Assembly (NCBI GenBank): GCA_963832945.1
Contig: CAWHVV010000007.1
Location: forward strand, 558,001 to 622,000
Length of the DNA stretch: 64,000 bases
Origin: JAFEDN01 sp963832945
GTDB taxonomy: Bacteria; Pseudomonadota; Gammaproteobacteria; Coxiellales; Coxiellaceae
Direction: 5' to 3'
Shown piece after piece: positions 53,448-61,983 of this stretch; within the stretch, counting starts at the first letter, position 1, and each line of letters starts with the position of its first letter. A program made the position numbers and the translations under genes. The notes beneath the pieces are model-generated. The model was not told the DNA's origin. It saw only the letters and a program-made list of their open reading frames with translations, and searched no databases.

Positions 53448-55369
53448 ATGCGTGAAGAAGAATTCAATATCACAGAAGAGAAAGCACCATCCGAATTTCA
53501 GAAATTAATAGAAGGTTTGATCTCGCCCGTAGACTTTGTCTCACGCACAGATTTTAACACTATAAACTGGAATGGATTACCGGATGACAAGCCTCGAAAT
53601 CAGGATAGAACATTAGCCTGGCTGGCCTCCTACCGGGCTCTGGAAAACCAGCCGGCGCTATTGGAAAAATTACTCGCCAGTTCTCCGATCATCCTGGAAG
53701 AAATTGACTGGAATGCCCGCCCTCTGGATGAAAAAAATATCCAGAGAGGTAGGACAGTCACCTTGATGGCCTGCTCTCTGGCTCGTCGAGGCCAGCCAGT
53801 ACTATTAGAAAAATTACTCGCCAGTTTTCCGGTCATCCTGGAAAAAATTGACTGGAATGCCTGCCCTCTGGATAAAAAAAATACCCATCGAGGTGAGACA
53901 GTTGCCTTGATAGCCTGCTCTCTGGCTCGTCGAGGCCAGCCAGTGCTATTGGAAAAATTACTCGCCGGTTCTCCGGTCATCCTGGAAAAAATTGACTGGA
54001 ATGCCTGCCCTCTGAATGAAAAATATACCCATCGAGGTGAGACAGTCGCCTGGATGGCCTGCTCTCTGGCTCGTCGAGGCCAGCCAGCGCTATTGGAAAA
54101 ATTACTCGCCGGTTCTCCGGCCATTATGGAAAAAATTGACTGGAATGCCTGCCCTCTGGATGAAAAAAATAAACATCGAGGTTTCACAGTTGCCTTGCAG
54201 GCCTGCACCCTGGCTTCTAAAGGCTTGCCAGCCCTGTTGGAAAAATTATTCTCCCGTTCTTCGACCATTCTGGAAAATATAGACTGGTGCTCGAAACATT
54301 TTAAACTCATTGGGAACACCCCTCCGGTTTCATTATTAAGCACAGTATTCACCCAAAATAACGCCCGGCTTTTCTTGTTACTGCTGGAATGGTCTGGCCC
54401 GGCCCTGCAGAACCTGAAGACGGCTTTATTATCATCCGGGCTCACCACGACTGATACCACCCGTCAACCACTGTTCTGCTGGATTGATTTTTCTTTATTG
54501 GTTAATTCTCCAAAAAAACCGACCATACCCGATGCCGACGAAATAGCGAAACTTCTGCAAAATATCAAAAAAATTCTCCCCGATCTTTACGGCAGGGCCT
54601 GTCTGCATACCGGCCGGCAGTGGCCCTGTTTGCGGCAACGGTTTTATCCGGACATCCCGCCCGCATCACCGGATTACGGAACCGCTCAATGGGAACTGGC
54701 CAACATGTATCTGAACGAACAGGATGAAAAAGAAACCCCGGCTAAACGGGAATTAGGATTGAAGGAGGCATTATCTGCAGCCAGCCGCTGCTGGTATCAT
54801 GAAATCCGGATGTCGCCGGACCAGACCAAAAAGGATGGGCGGTTATTGGTCCGGATAATCGTTAAAGCCATTCTGGGATTGCCGCCGGGAGAATTACCTG
54901 CGATTTGCCTGGTTACGTCGAATCACTACTGAAGGAAGACGCTCAATACTATACGACACACCGCCATGATCTGCGGCCTCACGAACTGGATTTGAAAATA
55001 AATAATCTGTGGCTTTCGTTAAAAATATTTTTGATCGAAGAAAGACATGCCGCCATGATGAAATCAATCACTGAATACCTGAAAAATCAGCCAGGCTATT
55101 TGCCCGCCGAATCTCTTCGTAGGGAACCCTCCGTAAACAATGATCAAAAAAATATTGTCATCGACGGGATTCCCAATCAGTCTGACCAGAACGGGACGGG
55201 GCAAAACAAAAAGCGAAAAGTACTCCATCAAACGAATCTTTCAGATTTATTCCCTTCCCCCCGTTTGGATGTATTCCCGGGCAATAGCCGTTCATCAACG
55301 GCTTTACCGTCCAGCCATTCAGAACAGCCGACAGAACTTAACCGTTATAAAGGAATAACCAATGAGTAA
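53448..55369 (+). pseudogene. 48-residue helical-repeat protein, copy 1, frameshifted; effector candidate
   Basis: The N-terminus MREEEFNITEEKAPSEFQKL is followed by five tandem 48-residue units (about residues 37-277). The consensus is IDWNACPLDEKN-x-x-RGETVA, then LMACSLARRGQPALLEKLLA and a closing segment SPVILEK. The G-x-T...A-x-x-x-A...G-x-x-x-LL-x-x-LL pattern resembles an extended ankyrin-type helix pair. A unique C-terminal domain (LFTQNNARLFLLLLEW, PDLYGRACLHTGRQWP) follows. Relative to copy 2 one base is missing near 54894, which ends the frame at 54932; the remaining 150 codons continue in the next frame to 55369. A GGAG lies 8 nt before the ATG. No signal peptide. Confidence 0.78.
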
Positions 55370-57626
55370 AGAAGAATTCAATACCACAGAAGAGAAAGCA
55401 CCATCCGAATTTCAGAAATTAATAGAAGGTTTGATCTCGCCCGTAGACTTTGTCTCACGCACAGATTTTAACACTATAAACTGGAATGGATTACCGGATG
55501 ACAAGCCTCAAAATCAGGGTAGAACATTAGCCTGGCAGGCCTTCTACCTGGCTGTTCAATATAAGCCGGCGCTATTGGATAAATTACTCGCCTGTTCCCC
55601 GGACATCCTGGAAAAAATTGACTGGAATGCCTGTCCTCAGGATGAAAAAAATCCCGTTCGAGGCGAGACAGTCGCCTGGATGCTCGGCTACATTGTGACA
55701 GACCAGCCGGCGTCATTGGAAAAATTACTCGCCTGTTCTCCGGTCATCCTGGAAAAAATTGACTGGAATGCCTGCCCTCTGGATGAAAATAATCCCAAGC
55801 GAGGAACGACGATATTCTGGATGCTCGCAATTCAGGCTATGGGCTGCCGGTCAGCGCTATTCGAAAAATTACTCGCCGCTTCTTCGGCCATTCCGAAAAA
55901 AATTGGCTGGAATGCCTGTCCTCGGAATGAGGAATATCCCCTTCGAGGTGTCACAGTTGCCTTGCTGGCGTGCAACCTGGCTTATATAAACCGGCCAGCC
56001 CTATTGGAAAAATTACTGGCCTGTTCCCCGGACATTCTTGAAAAAATTGACTGGAATGCCTGCAACCAGGATGAGAAACGTATCGATCGAGGTGAGACAG
56101 TCGCCTTGATGGCCTGCTCCCAGGCTTATCGAGACCAGCCTGCACTATTGGATAAATTACTCGCCTGTCCTCCAGCCATCCTGGAAAAAATTGACTGGAA
56201 TGCCGGCCTTCTGAATGAAAAGCGTCACCATCGAGGTTCGACAGTATTCTGGTGGCTCGCAGCCCTGGCCAGGAAAGGCCAATCAGCACCATTGGAAAAA
56301 TTACTCGCCTGTTCTCCGGCCATCCTGGAAAAAATTAACTGGAATGCCTGCCCTCAAAATGAAAAGAATCTCGATCGAGGTTTCACAGTTGCCTTGCAGG
56401 CCTGCACCCTGGCTTTTAAAGGCAAGCCAGCCCTGTTGGAAAAATTATTCTCCCGTTCTTCGACCATTCTGGAAAATATAGACTGGTACTCGAAACATTT
56501 TAAACTCATTGGGAACACCCCTCCGGTTTCATTATTAAGCAGAGTATTCACCCAAAATAACGCCCGGCTTTTCTTGTTACTGCTGGAATGGTCTGGCCCG
56601 GCCCTGCAGAACCTGAAGACGGCGTTATTATCATCCGGGCTCACCACGACTGATACCACCCGTCAACCACTGTTCTGCTGGATTGATTTTTCTTTATTGG
56701 TTAATTCTCCAAAAAAACCGGCCATGCAGGGTCTGCTTCTGCAACTGGATGAAGAAGAAAAAGGCTCTGGAAAAAAGTCGATACCCGATGCCGACGAAAT
56801 AGCGAAATTTCTGCAAAATATCAAAAAAGTTCTCCCGGATCTTTACGGCAGGGCCTGTCTGCATACCGGCCGGCAGTGGCCCTCTTTGCGGCAACGGTTT
56901 TATCCGGACATCCCGCCCGCATCACCGGATTACGGAACGGCTCAATGGGAACTGGCCAATATGTATCTGAACGAACAGGATGAAAAAGAAACCCCGGCTA
57001 AACGGGAATTAGGATTGAAGGAGGCATTATCTGCAGCCAGCCGCTGCTGGTATCATGAAATCCGGATGTCGCCGGACCAGACCAAAGGGGATGGGCGGTT
57101 ATTGGTCCGGATAATCGTTAAAGCCATTCTGGGATGGCCGCCGGGAGAACTTACCTGCGATTTGCCGGGTTATGTCGAATCACTACTGAAGGAAGACGCT
57201 CAATACTATACGACACACCGCCATGATCTGCGGCCTCACGAACTGGATTTGAAAATAAATAATCTGTGGCTTTCGTTAAAAATATTTTTGATCGAAGAAA
57301 GACATGCCGCCACGATGAAATCAATCACTGAATTCCTGAAAAATCAGCCAGGCTATTTGCCCGCCGAATCTCTTCGTATGGAACCCTCCGTAAACAATGA
57401 TCAAAAAAATATTGTCATCGACGGGATTCCCAATCAGTCTGACCAGAACGGGACGGGGCAAAACAAAAAGCGAAAAGTACTCCATCAAACGAATCTTTCA
57501 GATTTATTCCCTTCCCCCCGTTTGGATGTATTCCCGGGCAATAGCCGTTCATCAACGGCTTTATCGTCCAGCCATTCAGAACAGCCGACAGAACTTAACC
57601 GTTATAAAGGAATAACCAATGAGTAA
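55362..57626 (+). CDS. 48-residue helical-repeat protein, copy 2, intact; effector candidate
   Basis: 754 residues. Start MSKEEFNTTEEKAPSEFQKL with AAGGAA 6 nt upstream. Seven 48-residue units (about 37-373) of the same type as copy 1 are followed by a nearly identical C-terminal domain and an 18-residue insert rich in Glu/Gly/Lys (near residue 480). The tail contains QNKKRKVLHQ, a basic cluster like a monopartite nuclear localisation signal, and ends in an unstructured Ser-rich stretch closing TELNRYKGITNE. Helical repeats, a possible nuclear signal and an acidic start fit a host-directed effector. No PmrA box is visible upstream. No named family. Confidence 0.75.
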   Translation: MSKEEFNTTEEKAPSEFQKLIEGLISPVDFVSRTDFNTINWNGLPDDKPQNQGRTLAWQAFYLAVQYKPALLDKLLACSPDILEKIDWNACPQDEKNPVRGETVAWMLGYIVTDQPASLEKLLACSPVILEKIDWNACPLDENNPKRGTTIFWMLAIQAMGCRSALFEKLLAASSAIPKKIGWNACPRNEEYPLRGVTVALLACNLAYINRPALLEKLLACSPDILEKIDWNACNQDEKRIDRGETVALMACSQAYRDQPALLDKLLACPPAILEKIDWNAGLLNEKRHHRGSTVFWWLAALARKGQSAPLEKLLACSPAILEKINWNACPQNEKNLDRGFTVALQACTLAFKGKPALLEKLFSRSSTILENIDWYSKHFKLIGNTPPVSLLSRVFTQNNARLFLLLLEWSGPALQNLKTALLSSGLTTTDTTRQPLFCWIDFSLLVNSPKKPAMQGLLLQLDEEEKGSGKKSIPDADEIAKFLQNIKKVLPDLYGRACLHTGRQWPSLRQRFYPDIPPASPDYGTAQWELANMYLNEQDEKETPAKRELGLKEALSAASRCWYHEIRMSPDQTKGDGRLLVRIIVKAILGWPPGELTCDLPGYVESLLKEDAQYYTTHRHDLRPHELDLKINNLWLSLKIFLIEERHAATMKSITEFLKNQPGYLPAESLRMEPSVNNDQKNIVIDGIPNQSDQNGTGQNKKRKVLHQTNLSDLFPSPRLDVFPGNSRSSTALSSSHSEQPTELNRYKGITNE

Positions 57627-58314
57627 AGAAGAATTCAATATCACAGAAGATATCCGGATTCTTGACAAAACCGGAGGGCTCAGGTGCAATGACGGCATGA
57701 ATAATAAAAAGCGAATCATTGAGATTGAAAACCGGTTGCGTGAAGCGCTAAAACCACTGCGTTTAATCGTCGTGGATGACAGTGCCAAACATCACGGTCA
57801 TGCGGGAGCCGAAGATGGACGCGGACATTTTAGCGTAAAAATCTCCGCGCAGGCGTTCGAAGGCAAAAGTCTTGCGCAACGGCATCGTATGATATATACT
57901 ATCCTCGACGATATGATGAAAACCGAAATACATGCCCTGCAAATTGACGCCAAACCTATAGACCTGGAAGAGCTGGTGGTTCTGGTGAGTAATACACTTT
58001 CTGACCTTAAAGTTAAGGACATTAAAGTATTGGACGTCAGCCCGCTGACGAATATTACCGATAGAATGATTATTTGCACGGCTACTTCCACCCGTCATGC
58101 GGCTTCCATCGCCGACAAGCTGGTGACCGCCGTCAAACGGTCGGGCATTCGGCCTTATAATAGTATCGAAAACCAGACTGAAACCGGCTGGATTCTGGTG
58201 GATCTCCTGAGCATCGTGGTGCACATTATGCTCGCCGAAACCCGCGAATATTACAGCCTGGAAAAACTCTGGACAGTGACCGAATCTTCACGCAATTCTA
58301 AAGGTAAAGCATAA
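57619..58314 (+). CDS. BolA-RsfS fusion protein
   Basis: 231 residues in one frame. Residues 1-10 (MSKEEFNITE) are the leader of the repeat genes. Residues 27-112 are a BolA domain: NRLREALKPLRLIVVDDS, HHGHAG with candidate metal-ligand His, and SLAQRHRMIYTILDDMM. Residues 117-225 are RsfS, the ribosomal silencing factor that binds uL14 and blocks subunit joining (LKVKDIKVLDVSPLTNITDR, then MIICTATSTRHAASIADKL and DLLSIVVHIMLAETREYYSL). BolA proteins bind Fe-S clusters with monothiol glutaredoxin or act as stress regulators. rlmH follows, as in normal rsfS operons. An internal ATG (57697) fits the native BolA start but has a weaker ribosome site. Confidence 0.9.
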   Translation: MSKEEFNITEDIRILDKTGGLRCNDGMNNKKRIIEIENRLREALKPLRLIVVDDSAKHHGHAGAEDGRGHFSVKISAQAFEGKSLAQRHRMIYTILDDMMKTEIHALQIDAKPIDLEELVVLVSNTLSDLKVKDIKVLDVSPLTNITDRMIICTATSTRHAASIADKLVTAVKRSGIRPYNSIENQTETGWILVDLLSIVVHIMLAETREYYSLEKLWTVTESSRNSKGKA

Positions 58315-58341
58315 CTTTCGGCGACAACAATTTAAGTAGTC

Positions 58342-58806
58342 ATGCTGATTAAATTAATTGCCATTGGAAATAAAATGCCTGCCTGGGTGAGTGCGGGTTT
58401 TGCGGAGTATGCCAAACGGCTGCCGGTGGATTATCAATTGCAATTGATCGAAATTCCAGGCCAAAAAAGAATGAAAAGCAGTGTCGTTGAACAAATTCTT
58501 CATCGGGAAGGCGAAAAATTATTAGCGGTCGCACACCCACCGTTAATCGCACTGGATCGGCAAGGTATCGCTCTAAATACAGGGCAACTGTCAAAACAGT
58601 TACAAAATTGGCATGATGGCGGTCAAAGCCCCTGCATACTGATCGGCGGCCCGGAAGGTTTGTCGCCATCGTGCCTGCGGCGCGCAGATAAAGTGTGGTC
58701 TTTGTCCGCCTTGACATTTCCACATCCTTTGGTGCGCGTTATTTTAGCCGAGCAAATTTATCGAGCGTGGAGTATACTACACCATCATCCCTATCACCGG
58801 TCTTAA
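58342..58806 (+). CDS. rlmH: 23S rRNA (pseudouridine1915-N3)-methyltransferase RlmH
   Basis: 154 residues, SPOUT-fold methyltransferase. Conserved N-terminus LIKLIAIGNKMPAWVSAGFA, central LIALDRQGIALNTGQLSKQL, the knot region CILIGGPEGLSPSCLRRADK, and C-terminal LSALTFPHPLVRVILAEQIY, then RAWSILHHHPYHR. These match the family from end to end. It follows the rsfS domain by 27 nt and precedes mrdA by 6 nt, the standard gammaproteobacterial order. Confidence 0.95.
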   Translation: MLIKLIAIGNKMPAWVSAGFAEYAKRLPVDYQLQLIEIPGQKRMKSSVVEQILHREGEKLLAVAHPPLIALDRQGIALNTGQLSKQLQNWHDGGQSPCILIGGPEGLSPSCLRRADKVWSLSALTFPHPLVRVILAEQIYRAWSILHHHPYHRS

Positions 58807-58812
58807 AAACAT

Positions 58813-60693
58813 ATGACACAACGCTTGACGATTAGGCATCATCAAGGAGAAATGCAATTATTTTCTCGGCGGGTGATCGTCAGTGCGATTCTGATTTTTT
58901 TATTTGCCTGCGGACTGGTTTGCCGGTTATTTTATCTGCAGGTTTATCAACACCAGTTTTTTTCGTCATTATCCGCGCAAAATTTCATGACCATTGTTCC
59001 CATCGAAGCTAACCGCGGCCTGATTTACGACCGCAATGGTGTGTTGCTGGCCAAAAATGTACCTTCTTTTAATCTGACGATAAATCCTTCCAAAGTAAAG
59101 AATTTATCCAAAACCATTGAGCGCCTGCAAAGCTTCGTAAATATCTCACCTCACGACATTGAAATTTTTAAGCGCCGGTTGCGGCTATCTTCCACTCATC
59201 AACCAATCCCTTTAAAGATGAAACTGAATGAAGAAGAAATGGCCAGATTTTATGTCAACCAGTATTTTTTTCCAGGCGTCGCTGTGGAGACCCGCATGAT
59301 ACGCAGTTACACACAGGGAGAACTGTTCAGCCACGTCATTGGTTATATCGGCAGAATCAATGAACACGAAGCGGAAAAAATTGATAAGGTCAATTACAGC
59401 GCTTCCGAATATATCGGTAAAAACGGCATTGAAAAACAATATGAAGATATTCTGCATGGCACAGTCGGCAACCAGGAAGTTGAAACCGACGCCAATGGCC
59501 GCACCCTCAGAATTCTCAAGGAAAATAAACCCGTGTCCGGACAGGATATTTATTTAACGATCGACAATCGCCTGCAACAAGCCGCCAGCGATGCCCTGGG
59601 TGATGAAACCGGCTCCATCGTGGTCATGAATCCCAACAACGGTGAAATTCTGGCGATGGTCAGTAAACCTTTTTTTAATCCCGATATGTTTGTGCTCGGC
59701 ATCACTGCCCAGGATTTTCAGCAACTCCTGAATCTACCCGATAAACCTTTATACGACAGGGCCATGCGCGGCGTGTTTCCTCCCGGTTCTACCATCAAAC
59801 CCTTTTACGCCACCGGCGCATTGGACAGCAAAGTGATCACTCCCAGCTATAAAATTAATACGAACGGTATTTTCATGCTGCCCGGCGTCTCTCATGTCTA
59901 TCATGATCATAACTGGAAACATGGCGGATTTGGCGTGGTTGACGTGGTCAGAGCGCTTATCGTCTCCTGCGATACTTTTTTTTATAATGTCGCCTATAAA
60001 TTGGGAATTCGCGCACAGGATAGAATCCTCAAGGAATTTGGTTTCGGTAAACAGACTGGAGTGGATTTACCCAACGAAATCGGCGGTCTGGTCCCCACGC
60101 CTGAGTGGAAACGGCGGGTGAAGGGTCAATCCTGGTATATGGGCGACAGTATCTCGTTGGGAATTGGCCAGGGATATTTATTAGTGACACCACTGCAATT
60201 AGCGCAGGGTGTTTCCATTATCGCCGAGCGGGGTTTTAAATCGCAGCCGCACCTTCTGCTTAAATCCGTTCAGGGAAAGGAAACCACTCTGCAACCGGTT
60301 TACCCGCCGCAGAAAATGGTCACATTAGAAGACCCTTCCATCTGGAATTTGGTCATTTCGGCCATGCAACAGGTCGTCATGAAAGCAGGCGGCACCGCAT
60401 TTGGTTCTTTTAACGGAGGATCACCGCCCCCTTATACGATAGCCGGCAAAACCGGAACGGCGCAGGTCGTTAATCGCGAGGGCGGAGAAGACCAGGATGA
60501 GAATACTCCAAAAGCCCAGCGCAATAACCACCTGTTTATCGCTTTCGCGCCGATCGATCATCCCCAGGTTGCCATCGCTGTCCTTTACGAACATGGCATC
60601 GGCGCACCCCGCCTGGCTCGAAAGGTTTTGGATGCTTATTTTCACATACCGCCGCCGGCTCCACCAGCGCCGCCACCACCGCCAAAAAATTAG
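58813..60693 (+). CDS. mrdA: Penicillin-binding protein 2 (elongation transpeptidase)
   Basis: 626 residues, class B PBP anchored by one N-terminal helix (about 22-42). It cross-links peptidoglycan in the elongasome with RodA. The pedestal region includes RGLIYDRNGVLLAKN. The active-site serine is in PPGSTIKPF (SxxK), the second motif is SCDTFF (SxD in place of the common SxN) and the third AGKTGTAQV. The C-terminus ends in an unusually Pro-rich run (PPPAPPAPPPPPKN). It starts 6 nt after rlmH and is followed by rodA after 8 nt. Confidence 0.95.
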   Translation: MTQRLTIRHHQGEMQLFSRRVIVSAILIFLFACGLVCRLFYLQVYQHQFFSSLSAQNFMTIVPIEANRGLIYDRNGVLLAKNVPSFNLTINPSKVKNLSKTIERLQSFVNISPHDIEIFKRRLRLSSTHQPIPLKMKLNEEEMARFYVNQYFFPGVAVETRMIRSYTQGELFSHVIGYIGRINEHEAEKIDKVNYSASEYIGKNGIEKQYEDILHGTVGNQEVETDANGRTLRILKENKPVSGQDIYLTIDNRLQQAASDALGDETGSIVVMNPNNGEILAMVSKPFFNPDMFVLGITAQDFQQLLNLPDKPLYDRAMRGVFPPGSTIKPFYATGALDSKVITPSYKINTNGIFMLPGVSHVYHDHNWKHGGFGVVDVVRALIVSCDTFFYNVAYKLGIRAQDRILKEFGFGKQTGVDLPNEIGGLVPTPEWKRRVKGQSWYMGDSISLGIGQGYLLVTPLQLAQGVSIIAERGFKSQPHLLLKSVQGKETTLQPVYPPQKMVTLEDPSIWNLVISAMQQVVMKAGGTAFGSFNGGSPPPYTIAGKTGTAQVVNREGGEDQDENTPKAQRNNHLFIAFAPIDHPQVAIAVLYEHGIGAPRLARKVLDAYFHIPPPAPPAPPPPPKN

Positions 60694-60701
60694 GAATACC
60701 C

Positions 60702-61847
60702 ATGAAAAATAATCACGAATTTTTGGACGACTCTTATCAAGGCCGGATTAAAGAAAAATTACGGCATACCAACTGGCATACCCTGCATCTGGACCCCTGG
60801 CTTCTGCTAGGATTATTCAGTCTCATTGTGTTTGGCATGCTCATTTTATACAGCGCCAGTAATGAAAATATTGGCATCGTCGAAAGACAGCTGGTGCGTT
60901 TAGGCATTGGTTTCATCGTCATGTTTCTCTTCGCCCAAATTCCGCCGAAACGATATTATCAATGGACGCCCTGGGTTTTTACCATCGGTTTACTCTTATT
61001 AGTGGCGGTATTATTCCTGGGTCAGGTGCAACACGGCGGACGACGCTGGTTTAATCTTAAAATTTTTAATTTCCAGCCTTCGGAAATTATGAAACTGGCC
61101 ATGCCGATGATGCTGGCCTGGTTTTTAAGTAATAGAATTTTGCCACCCAGATTCCATTGGGTTTTGCTCGCAGGCGTCATGCTGATAATTCCCGTATTAC
61201 TGACCGCTAAACAACCTGATTTGGGTACAGCCATCATGATCGCGATGGCAGGCCTGAGCGTGCTGATTTTAGCCGGCGTTAACTGGGGATTAGTGATTGG
61301 TTTTCTTCTCAGCGTCGCCGCCGCGGCGCCGCTTTTATGGGGGCACATGCACGATTACCAACGCAAACGTATCCTTATGCTGCTGGACCCTGAAAGCGAC
61401 CCGCTGGGCAACGGCTACCATATTATTCAGTCCAAAATCGCCCTGGGTTCAGGTGGGCTTTTGGGTAAGGGTTGGCTGCAGGGCAGTCAATCGCATTTAT
61501 CGTTTTTACCGGCGCACACCACCGATTTTATTTTTGCAGTCAATGGCGAAGAACTGGGATTGTTCGGCTGCGTCTTGTTAATAAGCATTTTTTTAGCCAT
61601 CCTCGCCCGCTGCCTGTACATCAGCACCCATGCGCAAAATACTTATGGACGTTTGCTGGCGGGTAGTTTAAGCCTGACTTTTATTTTATGCGCACTGGTC
61701 AATATCGGCATGGTGGTGGGTATATTGCCGGTCGTTGGCATCCCGTTACCCCTGGTCAGTTACGGCGGCAGTTCATTACTGACGATCATGGCAAGCTTCG
61801 GCATCATCATGTCTATTAATGGCCATCGCACACTTTGGGCGAGTTGA
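60702..61847 (+). CDS. rodA: Rod-shape peptidoglycan glycosyltransferase RodA
   Basis: 381-residue SEDS protein with about ten membrane helices. Conserved elements are LILYSASNENIG in the first helix loop, GGRRWFNLKIFNFQPSEIMK, KQPDLGTAIMI with the catalytic Asp loop, HTTDFIFAVNGEELGLFGCV and PLVSYGGSSLLTIMASFGII. It polymerises glycan strands for lateral wall growth and pairs with PBP2 encoded just upstream. Ends before the largest hairpin repeat of the window. Confidence 0.96.
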   Translation: MKNNHEFLDDSYQGRIKEKLRHTNWHTLHLDPWLLLGLFSLIVFGMLILYSASNENIGIVERQLVRLGIGFIVMFLFAQIPPKRYYQWTPWVFTIGLLLLVAVLFLGQVQHGGRRWFNLKIFNFQPSEIMKLAMPMMLAWFLSNRILPPRFHWVLLAGVMLIIPVLLTAKQPDLGTAIMIAMAGLSVLILAGVNWGLVIGFLLSVAAAAPLLWGHMHDYQRKRILMLLDPESDPLGNGYHIIQSKIALGSGGLLGKGWLQGSQSHLSFLPAHTTDFIFAVNGEELGLFGCVLLISIFLAILARCLYISTHAQNTYGRLLAGSLSLTFILCALVNIGMVVGILPVVGIPLPLVSYGGSSLLTIMASFGIIMSINGHRTLWAS

Positions 61848-61848
61848 G

Positions 61849-61937
61849 TATGGGGGTCAAGTCTCGAATCGTGAAAAATAGGGCTAATTTAATACCTAAG
61901 TTCTATTTTTTCACGATTCGAGACTTGACCCCCATAC
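61849..61937. repeat. Hairpin repeat with GGGGGTCAAGTCTCG ends, copy 3 (largest)
   Basis: An 89-nt near-perfect inverted repeat. The left arm starts GTATGGGGGTCAAGTCTCGA and continues ATCGTGAAAAATAG; the right arm is its complement ending ACTTGACCCCCATAC. Arms are about 35 nt around a loop of about 20 nt. It lies between rodA and mltB and could end or process the rodA transcript. Confidence 0.88.
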
Positions 61938-61983
61938 TTCCATACGGGTACTATTTCTTCGTGTTTTTTATCTGAAGGATTGT

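Larger units (their letters stand above)
53448..57650 (+). repeat. Tandem gene duplication with 144-nt internal repeats
   Basis: Two direct copies of a unit (53448-55361 and 55362-57618), then a third copy of just the first 31 nt (57619-57650). The unit lengths, 1914 and 2257 nt, differ by 343 nt. That is exactly two 144-nt repeat modules, a 54-nt insert and the one base lost in copy 1. The last 1.2 kb of each copy are nearly identical. Confidence 0.9.

Noticed and set aside
53710..54290. Regular 144-nt repeats as a possible CRISPR-like or satellite array
   Set aside because: The repeats are in frame, code for a uniform 48-residue unit and have no spacers; they are protein repeats.
53630..54460. 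Minus-strand 276-codon frame opposite repeat copy 1
   Set aside because: It mirrors the repeat structure of the plus-strand gene and has no start signal; a shadow frame.
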